Source of the DNA: Phytoseiulus persimilis
Lineage: Eukaryota > Arthropoda > Arachnida > Mesostigmata > Phytoseiidae
Length of the DNA stretch: 64,000 nucleotides
Direction of reading: 5' to 3'
Assembly (NCBI GenBank): GCA_037576195.1
Contig: CM075104.1
Location: 25,746,211-25,810,210 of the forward strand
Shown piece after piece: positions 25,301 through 38,738 of the stretch. The notes beneath the pieces are model-generated. The model did no database searches. It was given only the letters and a program-made list of their open reading frames with translations, and had not been told where the DNA came from. Each line of letters opens with the position of its first letter. The stretch's first letter is position 1. The position numbers and the translations under genes are program-made.

Positions 25301-28300
25301 TTACCTCTTGGACGCCAACGACAACAATCCGAAATTCGTTCCTGAAGGAGTTTACACGTTCCGGGTGACGGAAACCGATCCGGCCGGGACCGTAATCGGA
25401 TCGGTGGTTGCCATCGATCCCGACATGGGCGACAACGGCAAAGTCGTATTCTTCAAGCAGAACGACACCTTGAGCCACGGAGTTCCTTTCGACGTCCATC
25501 CTCTGAACGGCTCCGTCTACGTTCTCAACGCTTTTACGCAGATCCCCGTCAAGAAGGATAGATACACGTTCTTTGTGATCGCTTCTGACTCCGTCAAAAA
25601 CCCTCATGAGAGAAGGTACGTGCGCATTTCCTGCATGACGCACGCGTATGGTGCTCGTTCGTTGACCCCCGTTCCCGCGGGAAGTGGGTTCCCCTCCTCT
25701 TGCGGAGTTTGGCGAGCTGTGTGGCGTTGGCAAATCGTCCAAACGAGCGGATCGCGCAAACTTCTAAGCTAACTACCATCTGCACGGTGAAAGAGACAAC
25801 CAGAACTGGCCGCCAAACCGGAATCGGAAACGTTTTCCTCGAGTGCTCACTCCGCTCGGCTGTCTGTCTGACATTGTGGGGGGCCACGCCACGACTAATC
25901 ACTGTTCTTCCCTCGTAGAACTGCTGTTGCTGTCGTACACATTGACGTCACGGACGTGAACAATAACGTGCCGGAGTTCGTTGACGCTCCGTACGAAGCT
26001 CACGTCGGAGAATCGCTACCTGCCGGAGCTCTGGTTACTCAAGTGAAGGTTCGTCGGCTGGGATTTATTCTGCAGAGACGTCGTTCGGTCAGCGAGAGAC
26101 TCCGCGTCAGGCTCGATGATTGGCCGCTCGATCCGGCCGGCTCTTTCTCTCTCCCTAATTACTGGAGTTTTTTGTCCGATCGCAGGCGAAGGATCTCGAC
26201 GCCAACTCTCTGCTCCAATATTCCATCATCGCGGGCAACGACGACGACCTCTTCCGCATAGACTCACGTTCCGGAACCATCAGCACCCTGCAAGTACTGG
26301 ACTTCGAGAAGAAGCAAGCCTACGACCTGCTGGTCCAGGTTTCAGACGGTTTCAATGTGAGTGTTACTCGAGAACAAACCGGAGTCGCTCTCGGCAGTTC
26401 GGAGCCCCGCTCGATTTGGCTGAGTTTGATTTCCTCTTGCAGACCGCCGTCGCCCCTCTGACAGTCCACGTTGTGGATATCAACGATCAGCAGCCCGTGT
26501 TCACGCATAACTACTACAACTTCACGGTCGTTGAAGAAATGCCCGAAAACACCACAGTGGGAACGATAAAAGCCATCGATCGCGATTCGGGCGTGAACGC
26601 AGAAATTCAGTACATAATCCTCGGGGATCAGGCCAACGACGCGTTCGTCGTGGACGACGATGGGAACATCGTCACCCGACGCAGGTTGGACAGGGAGGTA
26701 GAAGGCAAGACCGAGTTCTTGGTGATCGCGTACGACGGAGGCGTCCCGCAGTTGAGTGGTACCACCACTGTCGCCGTGACCGTCGAGGACATCAACGACA
26801 ACCCACCGTACTTCGAGGGCGACACCTTCTTCGTCAACATTCCCGAGGAGGTCGATCCACCGAAAGAGGTCTACAAGCTCGAGGTGAGGCTTCATCCGTT
26901 CATTCAGAGGAACGACGACGACCGATGGAAGAAACAAACGAGGGAATCTGTCTTGGAGGCGCAGAGGGGGGTAGGCGATGACGGCAAGCTCCTATCGAGG
27001 TCTCCTACCGAACGGATCCATAAGGGACGGTGAATTAGTGGATCTGCGGGTCAGATGCGCAAATCGGAGGCAGCCCTCCTGGAAGCAAACTGTTCCAGCG
27101 AACACTGATCCACCTCGCAGGGGTTCGGATGGCTCGAGACGGAGGGGTACTCAATGAGTCTGATACGCACGCTCGCATCGGCTCAAAATAGTTCGCTCGT
27201 ACACACATAGTTAGCATTGCATAGGTTCGGGGTCTCTGGCGCAACGCGCGTTGTATCGGAGGCCGGCCGGTGCTTATTGATATTATCTTTATTTGCACGA
27301 TTACGACACGACTGTCCGGCCGAGGAACCCGAGAGAGAGAGACCGATCCGAAATAGAGCTCCATCCATCCAACTGAACGCTGTATTGCCAGCCTCAAACG
27401 GACGACGACGCCACCGACTACGACAATGATAACGACAACTACGCGGCGTCGACGATTTGTGGCTCTCATTGTGCAAAAGTGATGTTTCCCAGTGGACCGA
27501 GACGAGATTCCTTTCCAACAAAAGGGGCAGATAGTAGAGCCTTGATCGAATATTAACATCAGCATCACAATAGACGCTCGCGCGCACACACAGAGACACA
27601 TAGCAGCAGCATCGGAGGCCGCGGCGGCGAGGAAGGAAGAGTCGATTCTTCCTTACTGTCAAGTCGTCGTCTGAAGAGGAAGAGAGAATAAATAAGACGC
27701 CTCCTTCCTTCTCCTCCCTACCTCCCCCGCGGCCCGTCGTCCTGTAAGCAAGCGACAGAGCGAGCGTTGGATCCTACGAGCGCACGCCCGCGCACCCGCT
27801 CATTCAGTCAGTCGGGCCGGCCGTTTCCATGCTTTGTCCTGCTACCCTCCTTCCCGACCGACCGACCGACCGCCCGCCCGACCCACAATCCGATCCTTAC
27901 ACGGATTCGCGTCTCCTAGCACGCTGTCTTCTGCTTCTCGGAAGAGGAGAGAATGTCGAGACCAAATGAGTGGGACTGAATGCAAATTCTCTAAAAGAAA
28001 ACAGGCGGCTGATGTTCGTCAAACCCTTTCTTCGTTCGCGCGACGAGACACGCGCGCGCATACACAAACCCTGTGATCCTCGACACCCTCGTTAGGGAAC
28101 GGCTTCGCGCGAGCGGACAGCTCCACGCTCACTGCCTCCACACTTCCAATGCTGGATTCGGGCTAGTTTGTATTGCGGCCAGCGGGGCCGAGCCCAACGA
28201 ACGGAGGCGAGCTCCTGATGAGATCTCCATAATAAACCTACCATTCCACGCCGTCGTCAGCCATCCGACCAACTCGCCGAACGAGCGAGCGAACGAACGA

Positions 28301-31300
28301 ACAGACGAAGGATTCCGACGAGAGAATGAAAGAAGAACGACTGCACGACCGGCAAAACTACAGATTGAATATTGACGTCATTCTCCCGACACGAAATGCA
28401 CTTCTGCTCTCGAACCTCTTTCACTTACACCCGCACAGAACCATGACCTTTGATGCGACGACACATACCATATCTCCCAGCTCTGCGTTCGTTTGATCGT
28501 TCATTCATTCAGTCACAGGATTCCCGAATGGAATGCGGATTCCTTCACTTTGATACCGGGGCTCATTGCTCTCCCTGATCCCGGGAACGAATGGAAGCGG
28601 TGAAGCCGTTCCGGAAAGCTTCGCTCAGCAGCCCAACTAGAAAGAAGTTTGTCGACCATCGTACGATGCGCATGATAAGGCTTCCCGTGCACCGTTGGAG
28701 CGGCCTGGCCGATCTGGGCGAAGGGAGCCCAGTGTTTTTCCGAGCTCTAAAGGAACTTTCGTATTGATCGCGGCTGTGTGGAGCGAAGGAGAAAATGTGA
28801 TTTCTTATATGACTCCTCAACGCTTCGATTCCAGGCCAAAGATGTCGACCAGGGCGACAACGCCGTCATGAAGTACCGGATCATCGGGGGCAACGACGAA
28901 AAGAACTTCGAGATCAACGAGGACACCGGAGTTGTCTACACGACTAAGAAACTGGACTACGAGACGAAGCCGGAGTATTCTCTGCAGGTCGCCTCGTTCA
29001 ACATTAAGCCTTTCCAAGGGCCCACTGCCGCCACTCTCGGAAATCCGGTCGTAAACCTCGTTGTCAAGGTCCAGGTCAGTGGAAAAGAGACGCGGGCACG
29101 TTGACAGCACCCGGTTGCTTCCGTCAATCAGTCGTAGTTTCCTGGAGTTTTATCACCCAATCACCTCCATCCAGTTAGATCTCGGGAAGGGACGTCGGGG
29201 CCCGCCGGGCGTCCCACACGCTCGAACTCTTGCCCTTCCGATGGCGCGTCCGACGCCTAGCTAGCTCCCATGAATACTGAGCTCCCGAACTTCCAGGACG
29301 TGAACGATGAGGCCGCGCTGTTCGAGCATGCGCAGTACCACTTCCGCATCTTGGAGAACACGACGCGCTCCGAGACCGTGGGCTACATTCGTGCCACGAG
29401 TCCTTCCCGAGCGCAGAACGATCAGCAGATCACCTACTGGATCGGCGACGGGAACGAAGCCGGCAAATTTTGGATCAACCCCGAGACCGGAGAGCTCGTG
29501 CTCATGGACAAAGTCGACCGCGACCCCCCCTCCAGTCAGAAACAGTTCGCTCTTCACGTGCTCGCGAGAGACGTTCTCTCTATCAGCAATCTGAACATCT
29601 CCGTGCCGGTCGTCATCGACGTAATTGATATCAACGATAACGCACCATCATTCGGCGAGGGTAAGTCATTAGACATATCAGTCGACCGAGCGACCGAGCG
29701 ACCGAGCGACGTTTCAAGTTGGGGAGCCTGGGAGTAATCAAAGGAACGCTCCTCGGTTTCCATCCCTGGTCGAGCACATCGACAGACGGACGGACGAGCA
29801 ATCGCCATCGAATCGCCAGGAATTAGATAAGAGGAAGTAACACGCAGATGATCTCAGCGGAACAGGACCTGGAGTAGTCGGTAGGCCGAGGGCTCGCCCT
29901 CCGGTTCGAACCCTCGTCAGATAATCATCGAGGCCCTCGCGGACTAATTCGATGAGGGAAGGTTTCGCACCGGGGGCGTTGCAACTCTGGTCCCGTTGAG
30001 ACGCCCCGCGTATGGTCGTTTTGCGGAGGATCTCTCGGAAGGGCTCTCCGTATCCCTGCCGCTATGTATATCATCCCGGACTGGGTTTGTGGTGGAGGAG
30101 GGGAGGGGGCGAAGAAACGGTGACCGACTGGGTTCCGGCTCTTTGATCGATCGAGACGCCGGCCGGTTTCCCTGTCGACGACAACCTCGGGTTCTGTGAG
30201 AGAAGCTCTTGCAAGGGGGGTCAGATTCTGTGGTCGGCGCTGTTGCCAAGGGGCTGGCGGAAGCCGGCGATGAGGACCAAGACAAATGGTTAACGAGGAA
30301 AATCTCCCGGACGATTTCTCTCAGGCGTCCCGTAGTCACGCTGTGAATCTGGCAGGCACACAGCGAGCCGACACCTCGTTATCGCGTCGGCGACTGGGAG
30401 TGCTCGTTGAAAGGTTCGTGTTAGCGGCGATGTCGGCGCTTGACGCGGCGCGGTGACCGTTCAGCCGCCTGAGGGACTCCGGGATGTTTCGAGTTTTCCT
30501 TAGCGTGTATCGTCAGCCGTTTGTTGGTTACAGCAGGAAACAGCTGTCCAGGTTGAGTGCGAGGCTTCATGCAACGGAGCTCCGCTTTCCGTTCGTTGGA
30601 GCAGGCGAGTGTCTTCCCTCCCGGTCGGTCTTTTCCCTCCAGCCGCTTCCTCGTTTCCCTTCTAGCCGACTGAGGTGAAACAGTTGCTAGTCTGTTGAGG
30701 CCGTCCGCTCACTTGCTGACTAACCGGATGGGCGACTGAATGTGTGGGTGAGCCGTTCAACTTAAGAGCCCACTCGATTTGCCCCTGCCAAGCTCCCCGG
30801 CTGCCGGCGGGCGGGTTATCCAAGCGGTGCAACTCGGCAAGCAAGCAGACTGGCGGCGGCTTGAAGTGTGTAATCCTTCGTTCTTTCCGTTCTCGTGCGT
30901 TCGTGCGTCCGTCCGTCGGTCGGATCTCTTCCTCCTCCTCCTCCGCCGCCTAAGCCCCGGATCAATAATTCAGCACAAGCTAGGAGTGGCAACGAGTTTT
31001 CTGCCACCTGGGCCTTCTTCTGTTTGTCGTTGTTATGTTTGCGCGGATCGCCGAATGGATACAGCGAGGGGCGGGAGCGGGGAAATTCATATCCTCTCGT
31101 GATCGCTTCCCCGGTGTGGAGAGACCGCGATCTTCCCGGCGCGCCCAATGAGCTAGACGCGAACCGTCGGAGCATTCCGGCGGGCAACTCCGTCCTTGGA
31201 GCCCCGGTCTGGATTCTCGTTTGCTCCATTGGTTGATTGCGAGGATGGATTCTCTTCCCATCACGGCTCAACCAAATGAGAGTTTGATGACAGGAGAGGA

Positions 31301-34300
31301 GGGAAGCTTTGAGCTGGGATCACCGAGTTCAAACAGGAAGCGGGAGCTCCGCATAGAACAAGTCGCAATAAAGCTGTATGGTGGGGGAGGGGAGGGGGGG
31401 GGGGCGGACGGATGTAACGGGTACCCAAGGACAACGCACCTCTGGCCACTGCGGAGCGTCAGGCCTTCCGCTGCATCCTTTGTCCGAAGTTCGGCGGTCG
31501 CTTGCTTGGCCTGCTTGTTCTTGCTGGGGCTCTCGTTGGCCGCTTCGTTCGTTAGTTGCCCGCAAATTATCTTTCCTGTCGTTGTCGGCTCCATCGCCGG
31601 CTCGTTCGCCCGTGCGTAAGCTGGGTCATACTGGGAGGGCCCACGGGTAAACTCAGTGCGGAGAGGAGCAGGGCGGTGGGTACTGAGAACGGGCAGGAAC
31701 ATGGATTTGATCAGAACAAGTAGAGAGTGAGACAATGAAAGTGAGCGAGCATTGTGTATCTGTCGTCAACGTTGGCGCCAGACTCTTCCTTTGTCGTCAG
31801 CGGGCGATGATGGCGGTAACGGAGGCGGACGGAGATGACAGCCTCATCGACTCTGTGGTTGGTGCTCGCTCCATGCTCGGCTCGGAGTCGTGGTGAGCTC
31901 CGCTCCGTTTCATCTACGAACGGTTATGGAACGACAAATCATCACAGCCATCAATCAGTCGTTCAGTCTCCCGCGAGCGACCGCGCCTATCCGAAATCCA
32001 TTCAGTCATCCGACCAACAGGCTGAACGTCCTGTGAGACCGCGAGTAAGGCCTTCCTGTGGAGGGAGGACTTTATTGGCGGAACTCGGGGCGAGGGAAAG
32101 GTCAGCTGCCGAAACGAAGTCGCTCCCAACGACGCTTTCCTTGCAGATAAATTCGCGCTCGAACTGCCCGAATCCCTCCCGCCGGGCACTGAACTGCCCG
32201 CTTTCTACCAGGCCTTCGACATCGATGCCGGTGAGAACGGCCGCCTCGTGCAGTTCATGATCAACGGCAGCGAAGACAAGTTCGCCGTCAACAACGAAAC
32301 CGGAGCCCTGATGCTCATATCAGACCTCGACTACGAAACGCAGACATCGCACGAATTTATCGTATTGGCCGTCGATGGAGGGACCCCACCGAGAACCGGG
32401 TGAGTCGCTTGGTCGCGAACTCGACCAGAACAGGACGTTACCGCTTCCGCCCCCACGACCACCAGACCGTCGAGCTGAGAGAGGCGCAAGTAACCAGATT
32501 ATGTTTGGGCTGGATAGCTCTTTATCGGGAGGGGCGTAGGAATACTGAGCGGCAGACAAGATGAATGGATCTCTCCATTTCCTATTTCTGAGCAAATGTG
32601 AGGGAATCTTTTGGGAATCGTTGCGGTTTGATATCCGGGAAGGGCCATCACTACCTGGCCGGTGCGGCGTGTCCGTGGCCGACGATCCCTTCCTCATCCC
32701 GCGGCCCGAAGGCTGAAGAGTGTCTTCGGCGAAATCTTGGAGCGTCGTTCTCGAGAAACACTCCTGAAAGGGTTTCTCCGGGGCAAGACCAAGTTTGACA
32801 CGCATTTTCAACTTCGACTTCCAGGTCGGCCACGATCCTCATCTCCGTACAGAACATCAACGAATACAATCCCGAATTTGTCGGATTGCCGTACAACTTC
32901 CAAGTTGCCGAGAACGCCGCTCAAGGAACCAGTGTCGGCAACATCCAAGCCACCGATCGAGATGGAGACAAAATTACTTACACTCTCGCCGAGGGAGATA
33001 CGGGTGAGTGGCACGACCGACGCGACGATATTTTTCGTTCCCGACGACGACAACGACTACAATGATGAAATCTGAATGAACGCTCTCCTCGGGAGTTTCA
33101 TTGTGCTCTACCTCGTTACTTCCGAAATCCCTAAGGGAGGAGGAAAGATCCGAGAGCCGTAGAAGGGAATAACAACATCGTCCCGTCTCGGCCGGAGATT
33201 CTTCGAAAGAGATCTCCAAGCTTTTCAATGATGGCCGCGTTGGAAAGGTCACATATGTCGTTCCGCCTCGTTGCATCTGCAGAAAGAACATCGTTGTAAA
33301 TATTTCTCTTATCCCCGAGCTTCCTGAAAACTCTTTCAAGGCTCCTTCGATGTCCCGCTTGAGAACACGACGATACACAAGTGAACACGGCACAAATAAG
33401 AATCGCATTCGGCTTTCAGATTTCTTCGGCATCGAGCGTGATCACGGCCGGGTATTCGTGAAGAAAAATCTCGAGTCCAGGACGCATTTCCACTTCGTCG
33501 CCGTGGCGACCGACGACGGCTCGCCGTCGAACCGCAGTCTCGGCGTGAAAGTCACCGTCTACGTCCGGGAGGTCAACAACCACCCTCCGGTGTTCTCGCA
33601 TCAGTCCTACGAGGGCTCCGTGTTGGAGAAGTTCGCAACGGATCGCGTCGTCATCCGGCTGCACGCAACCGATCTCGATCTCCAGAACAACTCCATCACG
33701 TACGACATCACGAGCGGGAACGAAGATCAAGTTTTCATGATCGACCCCGTTACCGGCGAGATCAGGGTGAACCCGGACAATGTCCATCTCCTGGATTACG
33801 ATCGCAAGAAGAGTTACATCATGCTTGTGCAAGCCAAGGATTGTGAGTGCCCCTTTATTTTTCTCTTCTGGTCGGGCTCTAGGGCAGAGAGATGATTGAG
33901 TTGAGATGACTCGTTGCCGCACTCAGAGAGAGATTCGGAACTCATCTGATTCTTTCCCTTTCCAGCTCACCTCACGCCGCTCATCGGTCTGTCGATGGTC
34001 ACGATCAACGTCATCGACTCGAACGATCATCCACCTGTTTTCTCCAAGACCGCGTACTCCGCTTCCTTGCCCGAGAACCTGCCGGCTGGCCACTGTTTCC
34101 TCCATGTGAGTTCCCCTCAATTTCTCATCGGTCCGAGCGCGATTTTGATCGATGGAAACCGCCAGTCGAACGAGCGAGGCAACAAAGCTCTCCGGGCGAA
34201 TCCCGCTCAGCTGTTCCGCGCTTTTCCCAAGAACCTCCATGAATAATTTCTCCGGCGGTCAGATCGATGGTTCTGACGACGGCCAACTCCCTTCCGAAGT

Positions 34301-35168
34301 TCAGTTACATCTTTCAAACCTAGCCACGAGCGTGCGCACGCGCGTACGTTTGCTCGTTGGCTCGTTTTAGCGGCCCGACGACGATTTCCACCTCGACTCC
34401 GCACCCATTTACCTGAACACGAGCTGTTCGACCGTGGAACAGCACTTAGCTGACGGTAAACAGGATAGCGGAACAAGGGGCTTGTCGTCTAGTCCGTGCA
34501 CTGATCCATTTCCCGGATGAGAACGGAATGAGTCGGTTAACGAGAAACACGAGGAGGTCGCTGCGACAGGAGTCCGGCCTCGGATGGGGGACGGGAAGGG
34601 AGAGCAAAGTGCTTTCCGAGCGATTAGAGCTTCGATGACTCAACAGTCCGGGGAGCACTCTCCGCCGTCAGCGAGGCCTTTTGTTCCGAAACTGAAACCG
34701 CAGCGTGTTGAGAATTTCGAATTTGGGAACAGTCGTCACAGAAGCGATATTGAACGATATCGAGCGTTGTGGACGATGAAATCGTCTGAACGAGGAGACC
34801 AGAATCTCATCCAAAACTGGTCTTCCACAGATCTCTGCAACATCGGGCGATTCCGTCGACCACCTGAATTACAAGATTCTGAACAAGGACATCCCGTTCA
34901 CCATTAACGCAAAAACGGGTGATATATGCACGGCCAAAGTACTGGATCGAGAGCTTAAGGACTCGTATGAATTCGCTGTATCGGCGGAAGACGGGAAGTT
35001 TGATGCAAAGGTGAGCGTTTCATTGCTCCAGGAGGCTGAGTCCTCATCACATGGAAAAAAGAGATAAAGGGAGAGTCAAAATAGAGAGAGAGAGAGAGCA
35101 AGGAAGACCGAACGAATAGAAAAGGGAAACCGAGAGAGATCGAGAGTAGGATACGGTGGATTCGAGAA

Positions 35169-35201
<33 letters not shown>

Positions 35202-38200
35202 TCTCTGTCTCTCGAACGGAATGAATCGTACTGTCTCATGATTCGATCTTCATTTGAAACTCATCAGGTACCCATTTCGGTTGAGATCACTGACGAGAAC
35301 GACAACCCGCCAAAGTTCGAAAAAGAGCGCTACGTGGTGACGATTCCCACCGACTCCCAAGCCGGGCGGTCGGTGATACAGCTCCACGCTGTCGATTTGG
35401 ACACAGCCAACAACGGCGAAATCACCTATTGGATCAAAAACACTCACGGCATCTTCGAGATCGATCCGAAAATAGGTCTAGTCAGACTCGCGTCAAGCCT
35501 GATGAACGCTCGCAAAGGGAACAACGCTACTTTCGAGATGGAGGTCTTCGCACAGGACCACGGCGCAACCTCGAACATCGGGCGCTCGATGCTCTACGTG
35601 AGAGTCTCGAACACGCTTAACCATCCCCCGGTTTTCGAGCGATTCGCCTACAGCGTATTCGTCGACGAGAACGCCGCCAACGTTCCCTTAGTTCAGGTTC
35701 ACGCCAGCGACCAGGACGAAGGTCGTTCCGGTAAAGTTTTCTACCGCATTGTGAGGTCGAGCATGAAAGGCGCTTTCAAGATCGACGAAACCACCGGCAA
35801 GATCACTCTAGTCCAGGCGTTGGATTACGAGAAGACGAAACACCTGGAAATCTTCGTCGAGGCTAGAGATGACGCCAAAGAGCAGCAGTACGCAACGACC
35901 GTCGTCCAGGTGACTGTGAACGACGTCAACGATAACGCTCCCGAGTTCCTCTCTCTGCCCCGAATTCTCAGAGTGCCCGTGTCCACGGCGCAGAACGAGA
36001 TCGTTTACAAAGTCCAGGCTCAAGATCTCGATTCGGTCATGAATGGAAACAATGAAATCAAGTTCGAGTTGAACCCCCCTTCACTGCGCTTCTCGATTCA
36101 TCCGAAAACTGGACAGATTTACGCCACGCAGCCGCTCGTCGTTGGCGCCGAAATATTGCGCATCGTCGCGACCGACAGTTCCACCTATCCGTTGGCAAAG
36201 TGAGTAGAAAGCTTGAACCCTGAGAACGGCCCGCGATGGAGCCTCCGCCAGTTTTTGTAGAGCTCTTACAGCGCCAGCCGGCCAGCGCGATTGTCGGACG
36301 TCGAACGATGTGTCAATTTCATTGTTTCCGTTTGCAGCCATGTCCAAATGCGTATCGAGGTATTCCGAGAGAGTATCGACAACCCAACGCCAGCGTTTAG
36401 CGCCGTGCAATACATGATCGACACGAACAGCGTCCTTGAGGCCGGAGCAACGGCCCTCGATGCGCGCGCTACCATCCCTGACGGCTCGCCCGTGTGGTAC
36501 AACATCACCGGCGACGACGGAAGCCATGTCAGGAAATTTTCTATCAATCATGAAACGGTAAGCCAAGCCTCTGTGAGCAACGCCAGCGGGCACGTAGCTA
36601 TTGGTTATAGAACGTACGGGATGTAGGGGTCCGCGGCATGACTGCCGCCCGATGGGCGACCAACGTCAAAGTCGTGCTGCCGCAAACGGAAGCCGAGTCG
36701 CTCCGAGGATGCGATTCAAATGGTGGAGACCGTTTCGCGCGGGAGCCTGAGCTGGATCGCGGAGTCATAACGCATTACCGTTCACCACCAGGGTCGCATC
36801 GTTACAACTTCCCGCTTGGATGCCGAGAAACAGTCTCTGTTCCACTTCATGGTGTTGGCGACGAACCGCAGGAATCCGGCCGAAGTCACCGAGGCCGGCG
36901 TGGTGATCCGCCTGATGGACAAGAACGTCAAGTGTCCGAAGTTCCCCTTCTCGGAATATTTTGCCTCTATCCAGGAGAATTCTCCGCCCGACAGCATCGT
37001 CCTCCCGAACCTGCACGCTGAAGACGCCGAGAAATTCGAAAAGGTTGGTTCGAACTTTCTCTCTCTCCCACCCCTACTACATATATGAGGATATGTCCCG
37101 GAAAATATCTTCCCAGTCCGGGCTCGTCGACGGAATCCTTCCCGGCGGGAGAGTTATTCAGTCGATAAATGGAGAAAATCGAGGCTCTGTCGTCTGACAA
37201 GCGGGCGCGAAATTTTCGCTCACTTCCGATATGAGAAAAATGGCTGAATCTTGTCCGCATCAAACTCGATGGAGATCTGCGCCCGAATAGGAGTTTCGTC
37301 CTTGGTGCGCGGGGAAGGATATCGGCCGGGAACAAGGCACATGTCCGTAAGGGTTTTCTAGGAGCCGCGGACCTCGCACGGACTCCGATAGAACGGCCCC
37401 AAGGACGTCGGCGACGAAGGACGCGATTGGGGAATTCTGCGCTCCCGGAGAATAAGGAACGTGCCACGCGATTCAGAAGCCCCGGGGATTCGCGTGAATG
37501 GGGCCAGCATCGACAAAACGTGCTGGCCTGCTGCGGTGTTCACCTTCGCTCGTTCGTCCGGACCCCATTCAAAACTTCCGACTCCCTAACGATTGTGTTT
37601 CCTGATTTTTCCAGCAGATCTCCTATCAAATCACCGAGGACAATTCGCAGGATAACTTCTTCCTGGACATGTCGCAAAACGTCGTCGCGCTCAAGGTTAA
37701 AAAACCTGTCGATCGAGATGCCATGCCCGCCTTCCTTCAGGGCGTGTTCACGCTCACTGTTGCGGCCTCGAACTCCAAGTGCGCCGGGAACACTCGCGTT
37801 CGAATTCACATCGAAGATGTCAACGACAACAGTCCGGTGTTCGACAAGTCCGAGTACAATGTCGAGCTGGAGGAGGTGAGTCGTCTAACCAAAGGCTACT
37901 CGGAAGGAGGGGTAGGAAATAGTCCCTGGTGGGTGGGGTGGAAGGGGGCTCGAAAGGGAGTAACTTTACTCTCAGGGTTGCAAAGAAGGTCGCTCAGAAT
38001 TGGAACGACGAGATCGTTCAGCCGGACGGCGAGCACCGAACCTCGCCGGTCAGCGATTGCCCCGCCGATTGCCGGGGGCTGAGAAATGGTCCTTCGCGGC
38101 CTGCGTAGGAAATCGGATAAGACAGCGACTCGGGGTTTTCCAGCAAGGGAATCACCAACTCGAAGCGCCGTTGCAGCGGGTTCCAAATCGAGCGACCCGC

Positions 38201-38627
38201 CGTTGTAATCGGTTTCCAGGCTTCACGCAGAAATAACTCTTCCGGTCGTTCCGTAGACCGTCCAGTCGCTCGGCTAGCTCCCCTCCGGGAAGAGAGCATA
38301 TTTCGAGAACACTACATCCAACTACTTTAGTTTCGCTGAGGCAGATAAGAGCGCCACGGGAGAGCCGTTTCAGCGACAGAGTTGAAGATTTCGCCATGGC
38401 GTGACAAGAATGCTGAACGAAGCCAGAGCGACGGAGAAATAGGCCAAGAAGAAATGTAGCAGACGAGGAAAAAATGGAAACGATGAGGGAATTCGTGCCG
38501 ACGCCCCGCGCTTCGCCCGTCGAGGTTCCGCCTCACCTGTTCCCGCACCTCGCTCAGTGAAACTTGTTGGGTCTTCCGCGGCGGTTAGGGCTCTCGTGGT
38601 CGCGGGCTCCGTGGAGGACAAGGGAGC

Positions 38628-38661
<34 letters not shown>

Positions 38662-38697
38662 GAGAGCGAGCGAGAGAGAGAGAGAGAGTGAAAGAGA

Positions 38698-38738
<41 letters not shown>

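Noticed and set aside
29903-29913. ggttcgaaccc resembling a tRNA T-loop
   Set aside because: The flanking bases do not form a T-stem, and no D-arm, anticodon arm or acceptor stem could be placed upstream.
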